A stretch of DNA of 64,000 nucleotides from Bacteroides fragilis (GTDB taxonomy: Bacteria > Bacteroidota > Bacteroidia > Bacteroidales > Bacteroidaceae), in NCBI RefSeq assembly GCF_002849695.1, contig NZ_CP018937.1:2852001-2916000 (forward strand), given 5' to 3'. This document shows, piece after piece, positions 1-9,964 of this stretch. The position numbers and the translations under genes are program-made. Each line of letters begins with the position of its first letter. The stretch's first letter is position 1. The notes under the pieces were generated by a model. The model saw only the letters and a program-made list of their open reading frames with translations. It was not told the origin of the DNA and ran no database searches.

Positions 1-1007
1 CTTCCGCCATTAAAGGTTGGACCATTATCGGAAGTGAACATGATAATGGTATTATCATACAAATGATCTGCCTTGAGTTTCTCTATCAGTCTACCGATCT
101 GTTCGTCGAAGTAGCTGATCATGGCAGCATAAGTCGCATGTGGATACCGGCAAGGCATATATCCGGCTTTCCCGGTGTAAGGCGCCTCGTCTCCAAACTT
201 TTCGACATAGTGTTTCACCCATTTCTCCGGTGCCTGTAATGACACATGCGGAAGCGGAGTAGTCCACATCAAAAAGAAAGGCTTCTTCTTGTTCTGTCCG
301 ACAAACGAAATCAGCTCATCAAAAATAAGGTCATTGGCATACTCCTTCTGTGAAAATTTGGCATAACTGGCTTCATCGCGGGGATCTGTTCCGGGATCCA
401 GCCGGGCAGTGTGAGGGTCAAGAACTTTATTGTTCAGATATACACGGTCTTCATCCTTATACAGAAAGGCCGGATAGTAACTGTGCGCTTGCCGCTGACA
501 GTTATATCCGTAAAAACTGTCGAATCCCTGTTTATTGGGAGTACCCTCCGATCCCGGAGCACCCAATCCCCATTTCCCGTAACATCCGGTGACATACCCC
601 GCCTGCTGCATCATCCTTCCGATAGTCATCGTATTGGCCTTCAGAGGATACTGTCCCTCCAGACTCGGATGCACATACATGGAGTCATAGTTCATGATAG
701 CTCCCCGGTATGCCATTTCATCATTGGCCCGTATCTGTGCATGTCCCGAATGCATACCTGTCATCAGCACACAGCGTGCCGGTGCCGAAACAGGCGATCC
801 GGTATAGTGCTGGGTGAAACTGATGCCGTCTTTACACAAACGGTCGATGTTCGGCGTTTCTATTTTCTCCGAACCATAACAACCGATATCCCCGTAACCC
901 AAATCATCCATAATGATATATATGACATTGGGGCGAGATTCTTTCACCTGGCTTTTGGCCGATAAAGCAAATATAGATAGTCCGATATAGATTTCTATTC
1001 TTTTCAT
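1..1007 (-). CDS. S1-family sulfatase, serine-type, C-terminus cut by window edge
   Basis: The start (ATG complement at 1005-1007) and about 335 codons are visible; the rest lies beyond position 1. After a short hydrophobic N-terminus (likely signal peptide, about residues 1-20) the protein shows the sulfatase N-terminal metal motif DDLGYGD (residues 34-40). It also has the modification signature SAPAR (S74 to R78), in which Ser rather than Cys would be converted to formylglycine. That serine form needs a radical-SAM maturase (anSME) encoded elsewhere. The metal-site motif TSDNGP is visible close to the window edge. The start lies 15 bp after the GH20 stop, so it is the next gene of the same transcript. 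The enzyme would remove sulfate esters from glycans, probably in the periplasm. The exact substrate (for example GlcNAc-6-sulfate) cannot be read from this fragment. Confidence 0.93.
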   Translation of the reverse strand, partial: MKRIEIYIGLSIFALSAKSQVKESRPNVIYIIMDDLGYGDIGCYGSEKIETPNIDRLCKDGISFTQHYTGSPVSAPARCVLMTGMHSGHAQIRANDEMAYRGAIMNYDSMYVHPSLEGQYPLKANTMTIGRMMQQAGYVTGCYGKWGLGAPGSEGTPNKQGFDSFYGYNCQRQAHSYYPAFLYKDEDRVYLNNKVLDPHTARLDPGTDPRDEASYAKFSQKEYANDLIFDELISFVGQNKKKPFFLMWTTPLPHVSLQAPEKWVKHYVEKFGDEAPYTGKAGYMPCRYPHATYAAMISYFDEQIGRLIEKLKADHLYDNTIIMFTSDNGPTFNGG

Positions 1008-1022
1008 GATTGGTTTCTTTTT

Positions 1023-2579
1023 TTAGTCCCATTTATAGTTTACATCTACCTCTTTTTTCAAGGCAGGACCGAATGCATATCCCTGCCGTTCGAACCATGG
1101 CTGTTTCAGAAGAACTTTACCGTAAAACTCATCGAAACTTAACGGTTTGCCGGAATACCACATTTGTTCGGCAAGTGCGAGAATACGCGGAAAGACACGA
1201 CGGTCAATCCTATCTTCCGTCACTCCATCGTCTGTCCACAATGCAGAACTCATTCCGAGGATCAGTGGATTTTCTTCCTGCCGCCTATAGGACGGATTAT
1301 GCAGATATACGTCCTCCAGATCGAAAGTGCGGTCCTTGTCGTATCCCCTCCAAGGAGTTAGGGGAAAGTTGAGATAGGTGTAATAGTTCGTACCGCAAAT
1401 CACCGGGTAATTATGCCTGACAGCGTTCTTCAAAGCCAGATCCTTATGTCCTCTCCAGTTCCACCACTGTATAACCACATTATCCGGCAACGGATAACCG
1501 TCTTTATAAATCACATCTCCCCAAAAGATTGCCTTTCGCCCTTTCCGCTTCAGGTAATCTGCCATTTGGGCCGAGAACCATAATTGCAGGTCATGGCTGC
1601 CTTTTAATTTTTCTTTCGCAATCCGTGCCTGGCAATCCATACATTTATCCCAGTTTCCTTTAGGTGCTTCATCGCCTCCGAGATGAATATAGACGGACGG
1701 AAACATCCGGCACACTTCGTCCAGTACATTCTGCAGGAAAGTGAGTGTATTATCTTTGCCCGCGCAAAAAATATTCTGTGTAAAACCGCTTTGGGGTACT
1801 TTCACCGGAATGTTGAAACATCCCAACCCAGGATACGCATTGAGCGCCGCCTCGGCATGTCCGGGCATGTCGATCTCGGGAACAACCGTAATGCCTCGAT
1901 CCGCCGCATAGCCGACAATCTCTTTCACCTCTTCCTGAGAGTAGAAGCCCTGTTGCTCCGGTCCCTGTCCTACGAAAGCTCCGATCCGAGTCAGGAGCGG
2001 ATAGCGTTTTATCTCGATACGCCAACCGAGGCCCTCGGTCAGATGCCAATGAAAATAATTCATTTTCAGCATCGAAGCCATATCGATATACTTCTTGATG
2101 GTAGAGACCTTCTGGTACTGACGTCCCGAATCCAGCATAAAGCTACGCCATTTCACCCGCGGAAAGTCAGTAATTTCTACACAAGGGAATATCAGCTTGT
2201 TTCCTTCCCGTATACTCCATTGTCTCAGGCTCTGAATGGCATAAATAAAACCGGCGTTATCTGCCGCACAAACAGTTATTTTCGCAGGAGTAACAAGAAT
2301 GCGATATCCCTCTGCCGGAAGTGTAGTATCTTTCTCCCAGCAGATTTGGCTATACTCCTTCTCTCCACACCATTCCATATCACTTTCCGGTATCAGTTTT
2401 TCATAAAACAAACGTAGGAAAGAAGCGGAAGTATCTTGAGCATGCATCCGTATGACGCCTTGGAACTGCAACTGTCCATTGGCTTTTTCAAGGTAGTCAG
2501 GTGTAGGCAAGATGATTTGTCCGCATAGGCGGATGGCGTGCGAACCGAGGAAAAACAGTATTAAAATCAAGTATTTCAT
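1023..2579 (-). CDS. GH20 beta-N-acetylhexosaminidase
   Basis: 518 residues, a normal length for the Bacteroides family. A signal peptide (about residues 1-20) is followed by a GH20 N-terminal alpha/beta domain (to about residue 140) and the TIM-barrel catalytic domain, which opens with the typical stretch FPRVKWRSFMLDSGR. The catalytic pair is in HLGGDEAP: D303 orients the substrate acetamido group and E304 is the acid/base in this substrate-assisted mechanism. It would release terminal beta-linked GlcNAc or GalNAc from host-type glycans. It lies between susD (106 bp upstream) and the sulfatase (15 bp downstream) on the same strand. Hexosaminidase plus sulfatase points to sulfated mucin O-glycans or keratan-like chains; that target is inference. 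Confidence 0.96.
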   Translation of the reverse strand: MKYLILILFFLGSHAIRLCGQIILPTPDYLEKANGQLQFQGVIRMHAQDTSASFLRLFYEKLIPESDMEWCGEKEYSQICWEKDTTLPAEGYRILVTPAKITVCAADNAGFIYAIQSLRQWSIREGNKLIFPCVEITDFPRVKWRSFMLDSGRQYQKVSTIKKYIDMASMLKMNYFHWHLTEGLGWRIEIKRYPLLTRIGAFVGQGPEQQGFYSQEEVKEIVGYAADRGITVVPEIDMPGHAEAALNAYPGLGCFNIPVKVPQSGFTQNIFCAGKDNTLTFLQNVLDEVCRMFPSVYIHLGGDEAPKGNWDKCMDCQARIAKEKLKGSHDLQLWFSAQMADYLKRKGRKAIFWGDVIYKDGYPLPDNVVIQWWNWRGHKDLALKNAVRHNYPVICGTNYYTYLNFPLTPWRGYDKDRTFDLEDVYLHNPSYRRQEENPLILGMSSALWTDDGVTEDRIDRRVFPRILALAEQMWYSGKPLSFDEFYGKVLLKQPWFERQGYAFGPALKKEVDVNYKWD

Positions 2580-2685
2580 TTAAACATAGTATTTATAGTG
2601 TGACAAGAAACAGCCCAAAGATAAGAATTTCTACGGACAGTCTCTTATCACACGGTTAAAACCATTTGTCAATCAGGAAAAGTTC

Positions 2686-4551
2686 CTACTTTACTCCGTC
2701 ATCCCAACCCGGATTTTGGGTTAACTGAGGATTCAGCACCCTTTCATTACGTGGAATAGGATTCAGATAATAATATTCGGGCCAAGTATGGGTTTGTACA
2801 GGATGGAATTCAAGATATCCCTCTACACCTCCTCCGTCAATCGTCACCTTCGTTCCGGCCGGAAAATCCGATGCTTTGACGTACATACCCAGCTTCTTCT
2901 TTAATGCGTAATGGCACTTTTTCCACCTCCGCAGATCATCAAACCTGAACCCTTCGGAGAATAACTCGATACGCCGTTCGCGACGGACCTCCCACAATAA
3001 AGGATCGACAGCATAATCACCCGGATAAGAAGGGTCTCCCAAATCACGTTTAGGATCGAAACCGGCATTGATTTCCGCCACCTTCATAGACGCTACGTTG
3101 GCACGGCTACGCAGTTTATTGATCGTCTGATCGGCTACCGACTGATCGAATTCACCCAACTCACACATTGCCTCGGCATAATTCAGCATCACCTCTTCCA
3201 CCCTGAACAGTGGCATATCGGTCTCTTCATTTCGCTGCGATCCCATCGACAGGTAAGTGCAATAATACTTCCAGTTATTATACCCAAATGCAGACTTGTA
3301 CCAAGGCTGATTCTCCAAATAGAAATCGAAATGTGGAACTGCTCCCAGAATACCTCCGTCATACCCTTGGCGGAAAGGCAGTGTCTTCTGTCTCTCTTTG
3401 CCACTTCCATACCCTATTCCTAACCGGATATTCAAGCTATCGATGAAACTCCTGTCCTTAGCGACATCGGTGAACTTCCACTTGTTACCCCACGCATCGG
3501 TAGAAGCCGAACGATCTACTCTGAAAGGAGGGGTCACTTGCAGCCAAAGTCGATGATCCCGGCAACTGAACTCACTGTACATATCTTTGTCTCCTTGGAA
3601 AAGCGGACTGTTCCAACGGGTTTTACCATCCGAACAAAGATAACTGTCCACCAAATCACGGGTCGGATTATAGTAAGACGCTCCGGTTGTTCCTCCAATG
3701 CTGACAGCATGTACAACATTTTCCGCATTTGAGAACTCACGATAGAGTATAACTCCCGGTACGTCTTTCAAATCAAGCGAACAAAACAGATCGTCGTAGT
3801 TGTTGCAAATTTCCGGATAAGACTTCATGACCTCGGCAGACACCCGTTTACATTCTTTCAGATAAATATCGGCATCATTCAATCCGTGATACCGCCTCCA
3901 TGTGCCTTCAAAAATACAAAAACGGGACATAAAAGCCTGTACGACAGCTCTATTAATCGTATTTTCGCCATCACCATTGACGTTGATATGTTGTTCGGCA
4001 TATTGCAGATCCTCAAGGATATGCTTCGCTATTTCGTCTCTGGAAGCACGGGGACCGTTGATCAACTCCGTATCATTATCACTCAGCACCCGGTCAATCC
4101 AAGGTACCCCGCCGTAAGCGGACAACAGTGAGAAGTAGCGGTATGAACGAAAGAAGTATCCGACACTTTTCCAATGCGCTTTCTCTACTTCAGTCATTTG
4201 AGAAGCGTCTATACGCCCCAGCATCAGATTGACACGGCGGATAAAGCCATAATAGTTCCAAGCTGTGCCGTCACGCTTATCGGGCACAGTAACCAGCCCC
4301 CTGATCCAGTTGCTTTCGCTGCTTCCCCGCGTTTGATTGTATGAAATGTCATCCGTCGAAGTATCACCATATCCTAATGTAGGAAGTGTTTCATACAGTC
4401 CCCAAGCATACGCCTTGAAGTTATCATACGTCACAAAGGCCGTCTCTTCCGTCGGATTGCCCAACGGATACCTTTCCATAAAATCATTGTTCAAGCAACC
4501 GGTCAAAGCGATCGCACAGAATATAAACAGGGCAAATGTATATTTCTTCAT
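2686..4551 (-). CDS. SusD/RagB-like outer-membrane glycan-binding lipoprotein
   Basis: 621 residues with a lipoprotein signal (lipobox LTGC near residue 19). The TPR-like helical SusD fold is recognised from segments such as the RagB helix with VNLMLGRID and the late motifs RVEEVMLNYAEAMCELG and LWEVRRERRIELFSEGFRFDDLRRW (listed here in part only). SusD proteins sit as a lid on the SusC transporter at the cell surface and capture oligosaccharides. The gene follows susC by 14 bp on the same strand, the canonical pair order. The glycan specificity is not readable from sequence. Confidence 0.95.
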   Translation of the reverse strand: MKKYTFALFIFCAIALTGCLNNDFMERYPLGNPTEETAFVTYDNFKAYAWGLYETLPTLGYGDTSTDDISYNQTRGSSESNWIRGLVTVPDKRDGTAWNYYGFIRRVNLMLGRIDASQMTEVEKAHWKSVGYFFRSYRYFSLLSAYGGVPWIDRVLSDNDTELINGPRASRDEIAKHILEDLQYAEQHINVNGDGENTINRAVVQAFMSRFCIFEGTWRRYHGLNDADIYLKECKRVSAEVMKSYPEICNNYDDLFCSLDLKDVPGVILYREFSNAENVVHAVSIGGTTGASYYNPTRDLVDSYLCSDGKTRWNSPLFQGDKDMYSEFSCRDHRLWLQVTPPFRVDRSASTDAWGNKWKFTDVAKDRSFIDSLNIRLGIGYGSGKERQKTLPFRQGYDGGILGAVPHFDFYLENQPWYKSAFGYNNWKYYCTYLSMGSQRNEETDMPLFRVEEVMLNYAEAMCELGEFDQSVADQTINKLRSRANVASMKVAEINAGFDPKRDLGDPSYPGDYAVDPLLWEVRRERRIELFSEGFRFDDLRRWKKCHYALKKKLGMYVKASDFPAGTKVTIDGGGVEGYLEFHPVQTHTWPEYYYLNPIPRNERVLNPQLTQNPGWDDGVK

Positions 4552-4565
4552 ACTATTTCGGTTAT

Positions 4566-7500
4566 TTAGAATGTGACATTAAATCCAAGTGAAAATTTCT
4601 TCATAAACGGGTATTCCCATGCTCCCTTTGAAAGCATATCCGACTCTAAGCCCTCCGGCAAATGATCCCATGTATGAAGGTTCTCCCCACTAAAAAAGAC
4701 CTTGACTTCGTCAAAGTAAATCTGCTTAGTCCATACCTTAGGCAATGTATAGGATAAAGTGATGTTTTGCAGTTTCACATAAGCCGCATTGGCCAGATAT
4801 TTGGTTTGCTTCCAGCGGTTCGTAGCGGTATTCACACCATTGTTTGCATATACTCTCGGAAAATAAGCATCCGTATGCTCTGGTGTCCAGAAATTAAGAG
4901 TTTCTTTAAACAAACTTCCCCATGTAGCGGTAGGCCATGCAATCTGATCGGTACGCCAAAAGTCGCGTTTGCCCACACCACGAAGGAAAATGGAAAGATC
5001 AAATCCCTTCCAACTCAAGCCTGCGTTGATGCCATAATGGAAACGCGGCGTAGAGTTACCGATAATACGTTGGTCGCCCGGATCGTCCGCTGTCCCTTTT
5101 CCACTCCAGATGGTAGTGGCATCATCATCAAAATTCTTATAAAGCACATCTCCCGGATACACTTTCCCAGCTCCTTTAGGGATAGGAATGCCTTCTTTAA
5201 GAGTTCCATCGGCATTGAAATCGTCTTCTCTATAAAAACGATCGGTCACATATCCCCAGATTTCACCAATCTTCTGCCCTTTCCGATAAGTACCCAACAA
5301 ATTGGTTTCATTGTTGAACTTGGTAATCTCGCTCTGCGAATCGTAAAGGTTGAATCCGATACGGTAACTGAAATCTTTAATGCGGTCTCTCCAGTTGAGT
5401 TCCAGTTCCCAACCATAGGTTTTCAGATCTGCGGCATTTTGCTTGGCAGCAGCTACTCCCACCACCCAAGGCAAATCCATACCCGGCGCCAACATTCCTT
5501 TCGTATCACGCCGATACCAGTCGAAAGTCCCGTTCAACCTGTTATCAAAAAATCCGAAGTCGACACCGAAGTCAAGCGTATATACTTTCTCCCAGGTAAA
5601 CGCACTGCTGACCATCGGCGGCGTAGAGAGAGTCGTAGGTTTTTTACCGCCTACCAACCAATTAGTTAATCCCGGAGCCATTTCCGGTATATACGGATAA
5701 TTGTCCGGCGAGCCATCAGACAGCAAGATAATCTGATTTCCTATCGATCCCCAAGATGCACGGAACTTTAAATTAGACAGAACACTCCGGGTTCCTGCCA
5801 TAAAAGACTCTTCCGATATGCGCCATCCTCCCGAGAAAGAAGGGAAAAAACCAAACCGATTGTTTTTAGGGAAACGTGAAGTTCCGTCATAACGTCCGTT
5901 GGCTTCAACCATGTAACGGTCTTTGTACGAATAGTTAACACGGTAAAAGAGTCCCCTAAGGGCATATTCATTGAATGTGTCTGTAGCCGTTGTAGTTCCG
6001 GTAGCTCCCGATATGGACGGCAGGTTGCTCAATAATACATCTTTTCTTTCCGTCCACTGTGATTCGGCGTGATTCTCTTCCTGATTGAATCCCCCCATCA
6101 CCCCTATATTATGATTACCTATTGAAAAATCGTAATTTGCAAAAATGTTGATCGCATTGTAGTTGTTAAATCCCTGAGTCAGAGCATACCGGGTATTTTC
6201 CGTATTATTCAGGATACCAGTAAAATTCATTCCTATGTATTTATACTGGTTCACATACATACGGTTGTAATTTGTCACCCTATTGTATGTATATTCACCT
6301 GTTATCTTCAAGTTCTTCAGAGGTGAAATAATAATGCGTCCCAAGGCTCTAAAGTCTGTTTTTTTAACGATACGCGGTTCCCCATAGCGAATATAAGTAG
6401 CGGAAGTTTCAGCGGGATAAGTAATCCCGTCCACTTCATAAGGCGAGATATTCTGATAAGAAGGAAGCTGCATGGCACTTCCCCAGACTCCATTCCTTCC
6501 GCCTTGTTCCACTTTGTTCTGGGTAGAATTAGCATACCGTATATCCAACTGAGTTGTCAGCCATTTGTTGACCTCCACACTAAGAAAACTCGACAGATTG
6601 GCACGTTCATACCGGTCCTTATCCGTAATCAGGATTCCGTCTTCATTGGTATATCCCAAACCGATGCGGTAATTCGTTCTGGAACCTCCGCCCGAAACCG
6701 AGAAGCTATGGTTTTGCATAAAACCATAATTTTCCATCATATCCGCAAACATGTCGTTTTCTCTCATCAGGAACAGATTTCCTTTTTCATCGAAAATGTA
6801 GCCTTGAGGATATTTAGAAGGATTATCCATATAATCACGTACATACGTTTCCCACTGAGGTATATTCTTGCCATCCACATATGTATCATTGGGCCATCCC
6901 ATTTCTTTATATGCCAATACGGACTCCAACGGGTTTGCTTTTTGAGGTAATTCCAATGCTTTGGAGAACGAGAAATTATTATTATAATTGAATTTAGGCG
7001 CCATATCCTTTTTGCCTTGTTTAGTAGTAATAAGGATCACTCCAAATGCCGCACGTGCCCCGTAAATGGCTGCAGAAGCAGCATCCTTCAAAACAGAAAC
7101 CGATTCTATATCCTGCGGATCAATCATATTTATATCCATCGGTACATTATTGACCAACACCAACGGACCACCACCGTTGATAGAAGTGGTTCCACGAATA
7201 TTATACGATAGATTGTCACCGGGCGTACCGGTTGCACCTTCAATTTTTAACCCGGGAACAACTCCCTGCAGGGCCGCCGTAATATTCGCTATCGGACGAT
7301 CTCCTAATGTTTCCTGCACATTAACAGCTGTAACCGCTCCCGTCAGATTGACCTTCTTTTGTGTTCCGAAGCCGACAACCACTACTTCATCCATCAATTG
7401 TGAATCTTCTTTCAACTGAATGACGATTTGAGTTTTTCCATTGGTACTGACCTCTTGCGGCAAATAACCGATATACGTAACCTGCAGCTTGCCGTCCGCA

Positions 7501-8003
7501 GGAACTTCTAACGTGAACTCTCCGTTGAGATTCGTGATCGTAGCCTGCTTACTGCCTATGGCAAGTACATTGGCCCCTATGAGAGGCTCACCGGTAATGC
7601 CGGTTACCTTACCCATTATTTTTTTCATCTGGACAGTTTGTTTGGCAGCAGCTTTCTCTTTTGGCTGCACAGAAGGAGTAATAACTATATGTTCAGGTTC
7701 ATAGTTACAAGTAAACCCGGTATTCTTCAAAAGAGCATCCATCACAAAAGAAAGCTTTTTGTCTATAAAGTTTTCCTTAATTTTCTTGTTTACATCCAGC
7801 TTGGTCTGATTGTATGTCACACTTAACTTGGTTTGCTGCTCTATCTGTTCGAATACTTTTTGCAAAGATTGATTGTTACCATATACACTTATTCGCTGAT
7901 TCTGCCCGTAAGCAGTGTTATAAATGCATAAAGCGAGAAGTAAAAGGACTATTTTATGAATTTTTACGGATAGAATATTCCTTAAATTGATTTTTAATTT
8001 CAT
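4566..8003 (-). CDS. SusC-like TonB-dependent transporter with N-terminal STN domain
   Basis: 1145 residues. Order: signal peptide (about 1-33), STN (secretin/TonB N-terminal) domain (about 37-110), carboxypeptidase-regulatory-like domain (about 128-205), TonB plug (about 210-330; includes YNIRGTTS and the SVLKDAASAAIYGARA stretch) and a 22-strand outer-membrane barrel ending in FNVTF. The STN domain is the part that signals to a FecR-type anti-sigma factor. That fits the FecR and ECF sigma genes directly upstream. The transporter would import oligosaccharides captured by the adjacent SusD, with energy from TonB. The first Met is the only one ahead of the signal peptide core, so this start is kept. 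Confidence 0.96.
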   Translation of the reverse strand: MKLKINLRNILSVKIHKIVLLLLALCIYNTAYGQNQRISVYGNNQSLQKVFEQIEQQTKLSVTYNQTKLDVNKKIKENFIDKKLSFVMDALLKNTGFTCNYEPEHIVITPSVQPKEKAAAKQTVQMKKIMGKVTGITGEPLIGANVLAIGSKQATITNLNGEFTLEVPADGKLQVTYIGYLPQEVSTNGKTQIVIQLKEDSQLMDEVVVVGFGTQKKVNLTGAVTAVNVQETLGDRPIANITAALQGVVPGLKIEGATGTPGDNLSYNIRGTTSINGGGPLVLVNNVPMDINMIDPQDIESVSVLKDAASAAIYGARAAFGVILITTKQGKKDMAPKFNYNNNFSFSKALELPQKANPLESVLAYKEMGWPNDTYVDGKNIPQWETYVRDYMDNPSKYPQGYIFDEKGNLFLMRENDMFADMMENYGFMQNHSFSVSGGGSRTNYRIGLGYTNEDGILITDKDRYERANLSSFLSVEVNKWLTTQLDIRYANSTQNKVEQGGRNGVWGSAMQLPSYQNISPYEVDGITYPAETSATYIRYGEPRIVKKTDFRALGRIIISPLKNLKITGEYTYNRVTNYNRMYVNQYKYIGMNFTGILNNTENTRYALTQGFNNYNAINIFANYDFSIGNHNIGVMGGFNQEENHAESQWTERKDVLLSNLPSISGATGTTTATDTFNEYALRGLFYRVNYSYKDRYMVEANGRYDGTSRFPKNNRFGFFPSFSGGWRISEESFMAGTRSVLSNLKFRASWGSIGNQIILLSDGSPDNYPYIPEMAPGLTNWLVGGKKPTTLSTPPMVSSAFTWEKVYTLDFGVDFGFFDNRLNGTFDWYRRDTKGMLAPGMDLPWVVGVAAAKQNAADLKTYGWELELNWRDRIKDFSYRIGFNLYDSQSEITKFNNETNLLGTYRKGQKIGEIWGYVTDRFYREDDFNADGTLKEGIPIPKGAGKVYPGDVLYKNFDDDATTIWSGKGTADDPGDQRIIGNSTPRFHYGINAGLSWKGFDLSIFLRGVGKRDFWRTDQIAWPTATWGSLFKETLNFWTPEHTDAYFPRVYANNGVNTATNRWKQTKYLANAAYVKLQNITLSYTLPKVWTKQIYFDEVKVFFSGENLHTWDHLPEGLESDMLSKGAWEYPFMKKFSLGFNVTF

Positions 8004-8140
8004 AATTTTGTGAGTTAATCAATTAATACTGTTTAAAGTCTCTAAAGGTTAAAAAGTTTTTGATTGATTTCGGGGATCGGAAATGGGTGTGGTAATTTGT
8101 TTCCGGTTCCCTTTTTTTCATATGGCAGCTCTCCTTTCTT

Positions 8141-9139
8141 TTATTTTAGCGGACAAATAGATATGGTTTCGTCCTTCCCCACTTTATAGGTGATACCTCC
8201 TACAGTTTTTGTCACAATGTCCAAAACATGAAAGATACTATCACGGTACTTAAACTTTATTGTATAAAGATCCGAGTTGATACGGTCCGATTCTGTCAGA
8301 TCGGATGATAACCGGATGGATACGGCATATCTTCTTTCCAGCGTTTTCAGGATTTCCCTAAATGATTGAGAGACAAAATTCATTTCACCCTTAGTCCAGC
8401 CCGAATAGACGGAGGCGTCTATATTCCTTTTATAAAACTTTCCATCCCGGTTTTCATACTCCAGTTGCTGGTTGGGTTCCAAAGTAACAAAACAATCCGT
8501 CTGATTCTTCTTCCTAACGGCAACAGAACCGGTCTCCAATGTGGTAATCGTTCTCTTATCCAAAGGATACGCCTGCACATTAAACTGAGTACCCAGCACA
8601 CAGACATCCAGGTGATTAGTTTCTACCACAAAAGGGAGTTTCTTATCTGGTGCAACCTTAAAATGCCCCTCGCCCGAAAGATATACGGAACGAGTGTCGC
8701 TTGTAAAATGTGTGGGATATAAAAATACAGACCCGGAATTCAGGGTGATGACCGAACCATCGGGAAGTGTGACTTCTTTTTGTTCACCCTTGGGGACAAT
8801 ACATTCGACAAAACGGACATCGTGCGTATGCAGCCTGACATATACATAGGCAGTAGCAATGGACACCAACGGAATAAGTAGAAAAGCTGCTATACGTGCC
8901 CACCGATAAAGGTTTGACGGCTTACATAAAGGAAAGCCTGCTTTTTTTTGAAACTTCCGTAAAGAATGTCGGGTACAGGCATCTGCCGCAGGATGATAAT
9001 CATCCCATATCTGATGGAGTGCTTTTTCTTTCCGTTCCTTGCCGGACGAATCAAGAAGCCATGTCCAGACTTTGCTTTTAAGATCCGGACTGGCTGTAAA
9101 AGCCATAAAGTTGCGTATAATTTTGTATGCGTCAGACAT
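8141..9139 (-). CDS. FecR-family anti-sigma factor
   Basis: 332 residues. A cytoplasmic N-terminal part (about 1-80, binds the sigma factor) is followed by one membrane segment (about 82-104) and a periplasmic FecR domain (about 110-210, with GEGHFKVAPDKKLPFVVET), then a C-terminal DUF4974-type domain (about 260-332). In this family the periplasmic part contacts the STN domain of the partner SusC and releases the sigma factor when substrate is bound. It lies between the sigma gene (89 bp upstream) and susC (137 bp downstream). Confidence 0.94.
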   Translation of the reverse strand: MSDAYKIIRNFMAFTASPDLKSKVWTWLLDSSGKERKEKALHQIWDDYHPAADACTRHSLRKFQKKAGFPLCKPSNLYRWARIAAFLLIPLVSIATAYVYVRLHTHDVRFVECIVPKGEQKEVTLPDGSVITLNSGSVFLYPTHFTSDTRSVYLSGEGHFKVAPDKKLPFVVETNHLDVCVLGTQFNVQAYPLDKRTITTLETGSVAVRKKNQTDCFVTLEPNQQLEYENRDGKFYKRNIDASVYSGWTKGEMNFVSQSFREILKTLERRYAVSIRLSSDLTESDRINSDLYTIKFKYRDSIFHVLDIVTKTVGGITYKVGKDETISICPLK

Positions 9140-9228
9140 AGTATATTTTATGGGTTATGTATATAAGATACGTAACCCGCCAAACACACACAGTCCGAAA
9201 GAGATTTTTTTTATATAAACTACTAAGT

Positions 9229-9789
9229 TTATACGATAGTAGCCATAATAACCAAGAGCAATATTTTGCGTATATCGGCCAGAGCCTGGGTCAGATGATT
9301 TTCAACCGTACGCTTACTAATGTTTAATTCACGGGCTATTTTCTCATTACTCAGTCCCTGTTCGCGACTCATCCGGTAGATCTTCTTCCTTTGGGCAGGC
9401 ATTCTCTCCACAGCGATGGCTATGATCAGTTCCAACTCCTTTGCATCAAGTTCCGCCTCTGTTTCACAATGTTCCGGATGATCATCCGATGTTTGCCAGG
9501 ATTGATAATTCTGAAATAGCAGGGAGCGTTCGATATGCCGGAAAACCGCATTCCGGGCAATACGGAACAGGTATGCATCCAGATTGTCTATCAATTTCAA
9601 GTTTCCCCGATTTTGCCACAATAATGCAAAAATATCCTGAGAGATATCTTCCGCCTCTTCAGCATTCTGCAACAAGCCATTAATGAACCCTTTTATTCGA
9701 GGGTAATAATCCAGAAAAAAAGCCTCAAACTTTTGAGGACTTTCCAGATTATCAGTATCGGCCGGAGACTTCTTTATAAATTTCATCAT
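9229..9789 (-). CDS. ECF RNA polymerase sigma factor of the PUL
   Basis: 186 residues. Region 2 covers about 25-95 (FINGLLQNAEEAEDISQDIF, then the DAYLFRIARNAVFRHIE helix). Region 4 covers about 120-180, with a helix-turn-helix in LNISKRTVENHLTQAL. It belongs to the Bacteroides FecI-like ECF group that pairs with FecR anti-sigma factors and STN-type SusC proteins. It would direct transcription of the susC-susD-GH20-sulfatase operon. Its own promoter is probably a housekeeping one, because a TAACTTTG -7 element is seen at 9925-9918. Confidence 0.94.
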   Translation of the reverse strand: MMKFIKKSPADTDNLESPQKFEAFFLDYYPRIKGFINGLLQNAEEAEDISQDIFALLWQNRGNLKLIDNLDAYLFRIARNAVFRHIERSLLFQNYQSWQTSDDHPEHCETEAELDAKELELIIAIAVERMPAQRKKIYRMSREQGLSNEKIARELNISKRTVENHLTQALADIRKILLLVIMATIV

Positions 9790-9917
9790 ACAGATATTTT
9801 AAGATTGCTCTATGCACACATATCCCACAAATCAAGACAGTTTTTTAGAGATAATCCACTTAGGTTAACTTTATATTTGTTTTTTATGCCCTTACAATTT
9901 TTTATTATCAGCATTTA

Positions 9918-9925
9918 CAAAGTTA
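9918..9925 (-). promoter_or_regulatory. Bacteroides -7 element upstream of the ECF sigma gene
   Basis: TAACTTTG on the minus strand matches the Bacteroides sigma-ABfr -7 consensus TAnnTTTG. It lies about 130 bp before the sigma start and next to the hairpin at 9925-9947. No clear -33 TTTG is seen. Confidence 0.5.
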
Positions 9926-9947
9926 AGCCCGGATTATCTCCGGGCTT
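9925..9947 (-). terminator. Hairpin downstream of the pullulanase gene
   Basis: Eight-base arms AAGCCCGG/CCGGGCTT flank a 7-base loop, 18 bp past the pullulanase stop. The following T-tract is weak, so termination efficiency is uncertain. It touches the -7 element assigned to the sigma gene. Confidence 0.55.
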
Positions 9948-9964
9948 TCTCCATATCACTGATA

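Noticed and set aside
4767..5669. A 300-codon plus-strand frame inside the SusC gene
   Set aside because: Antisense shadow of a well-supported TonB-dependent transporter.
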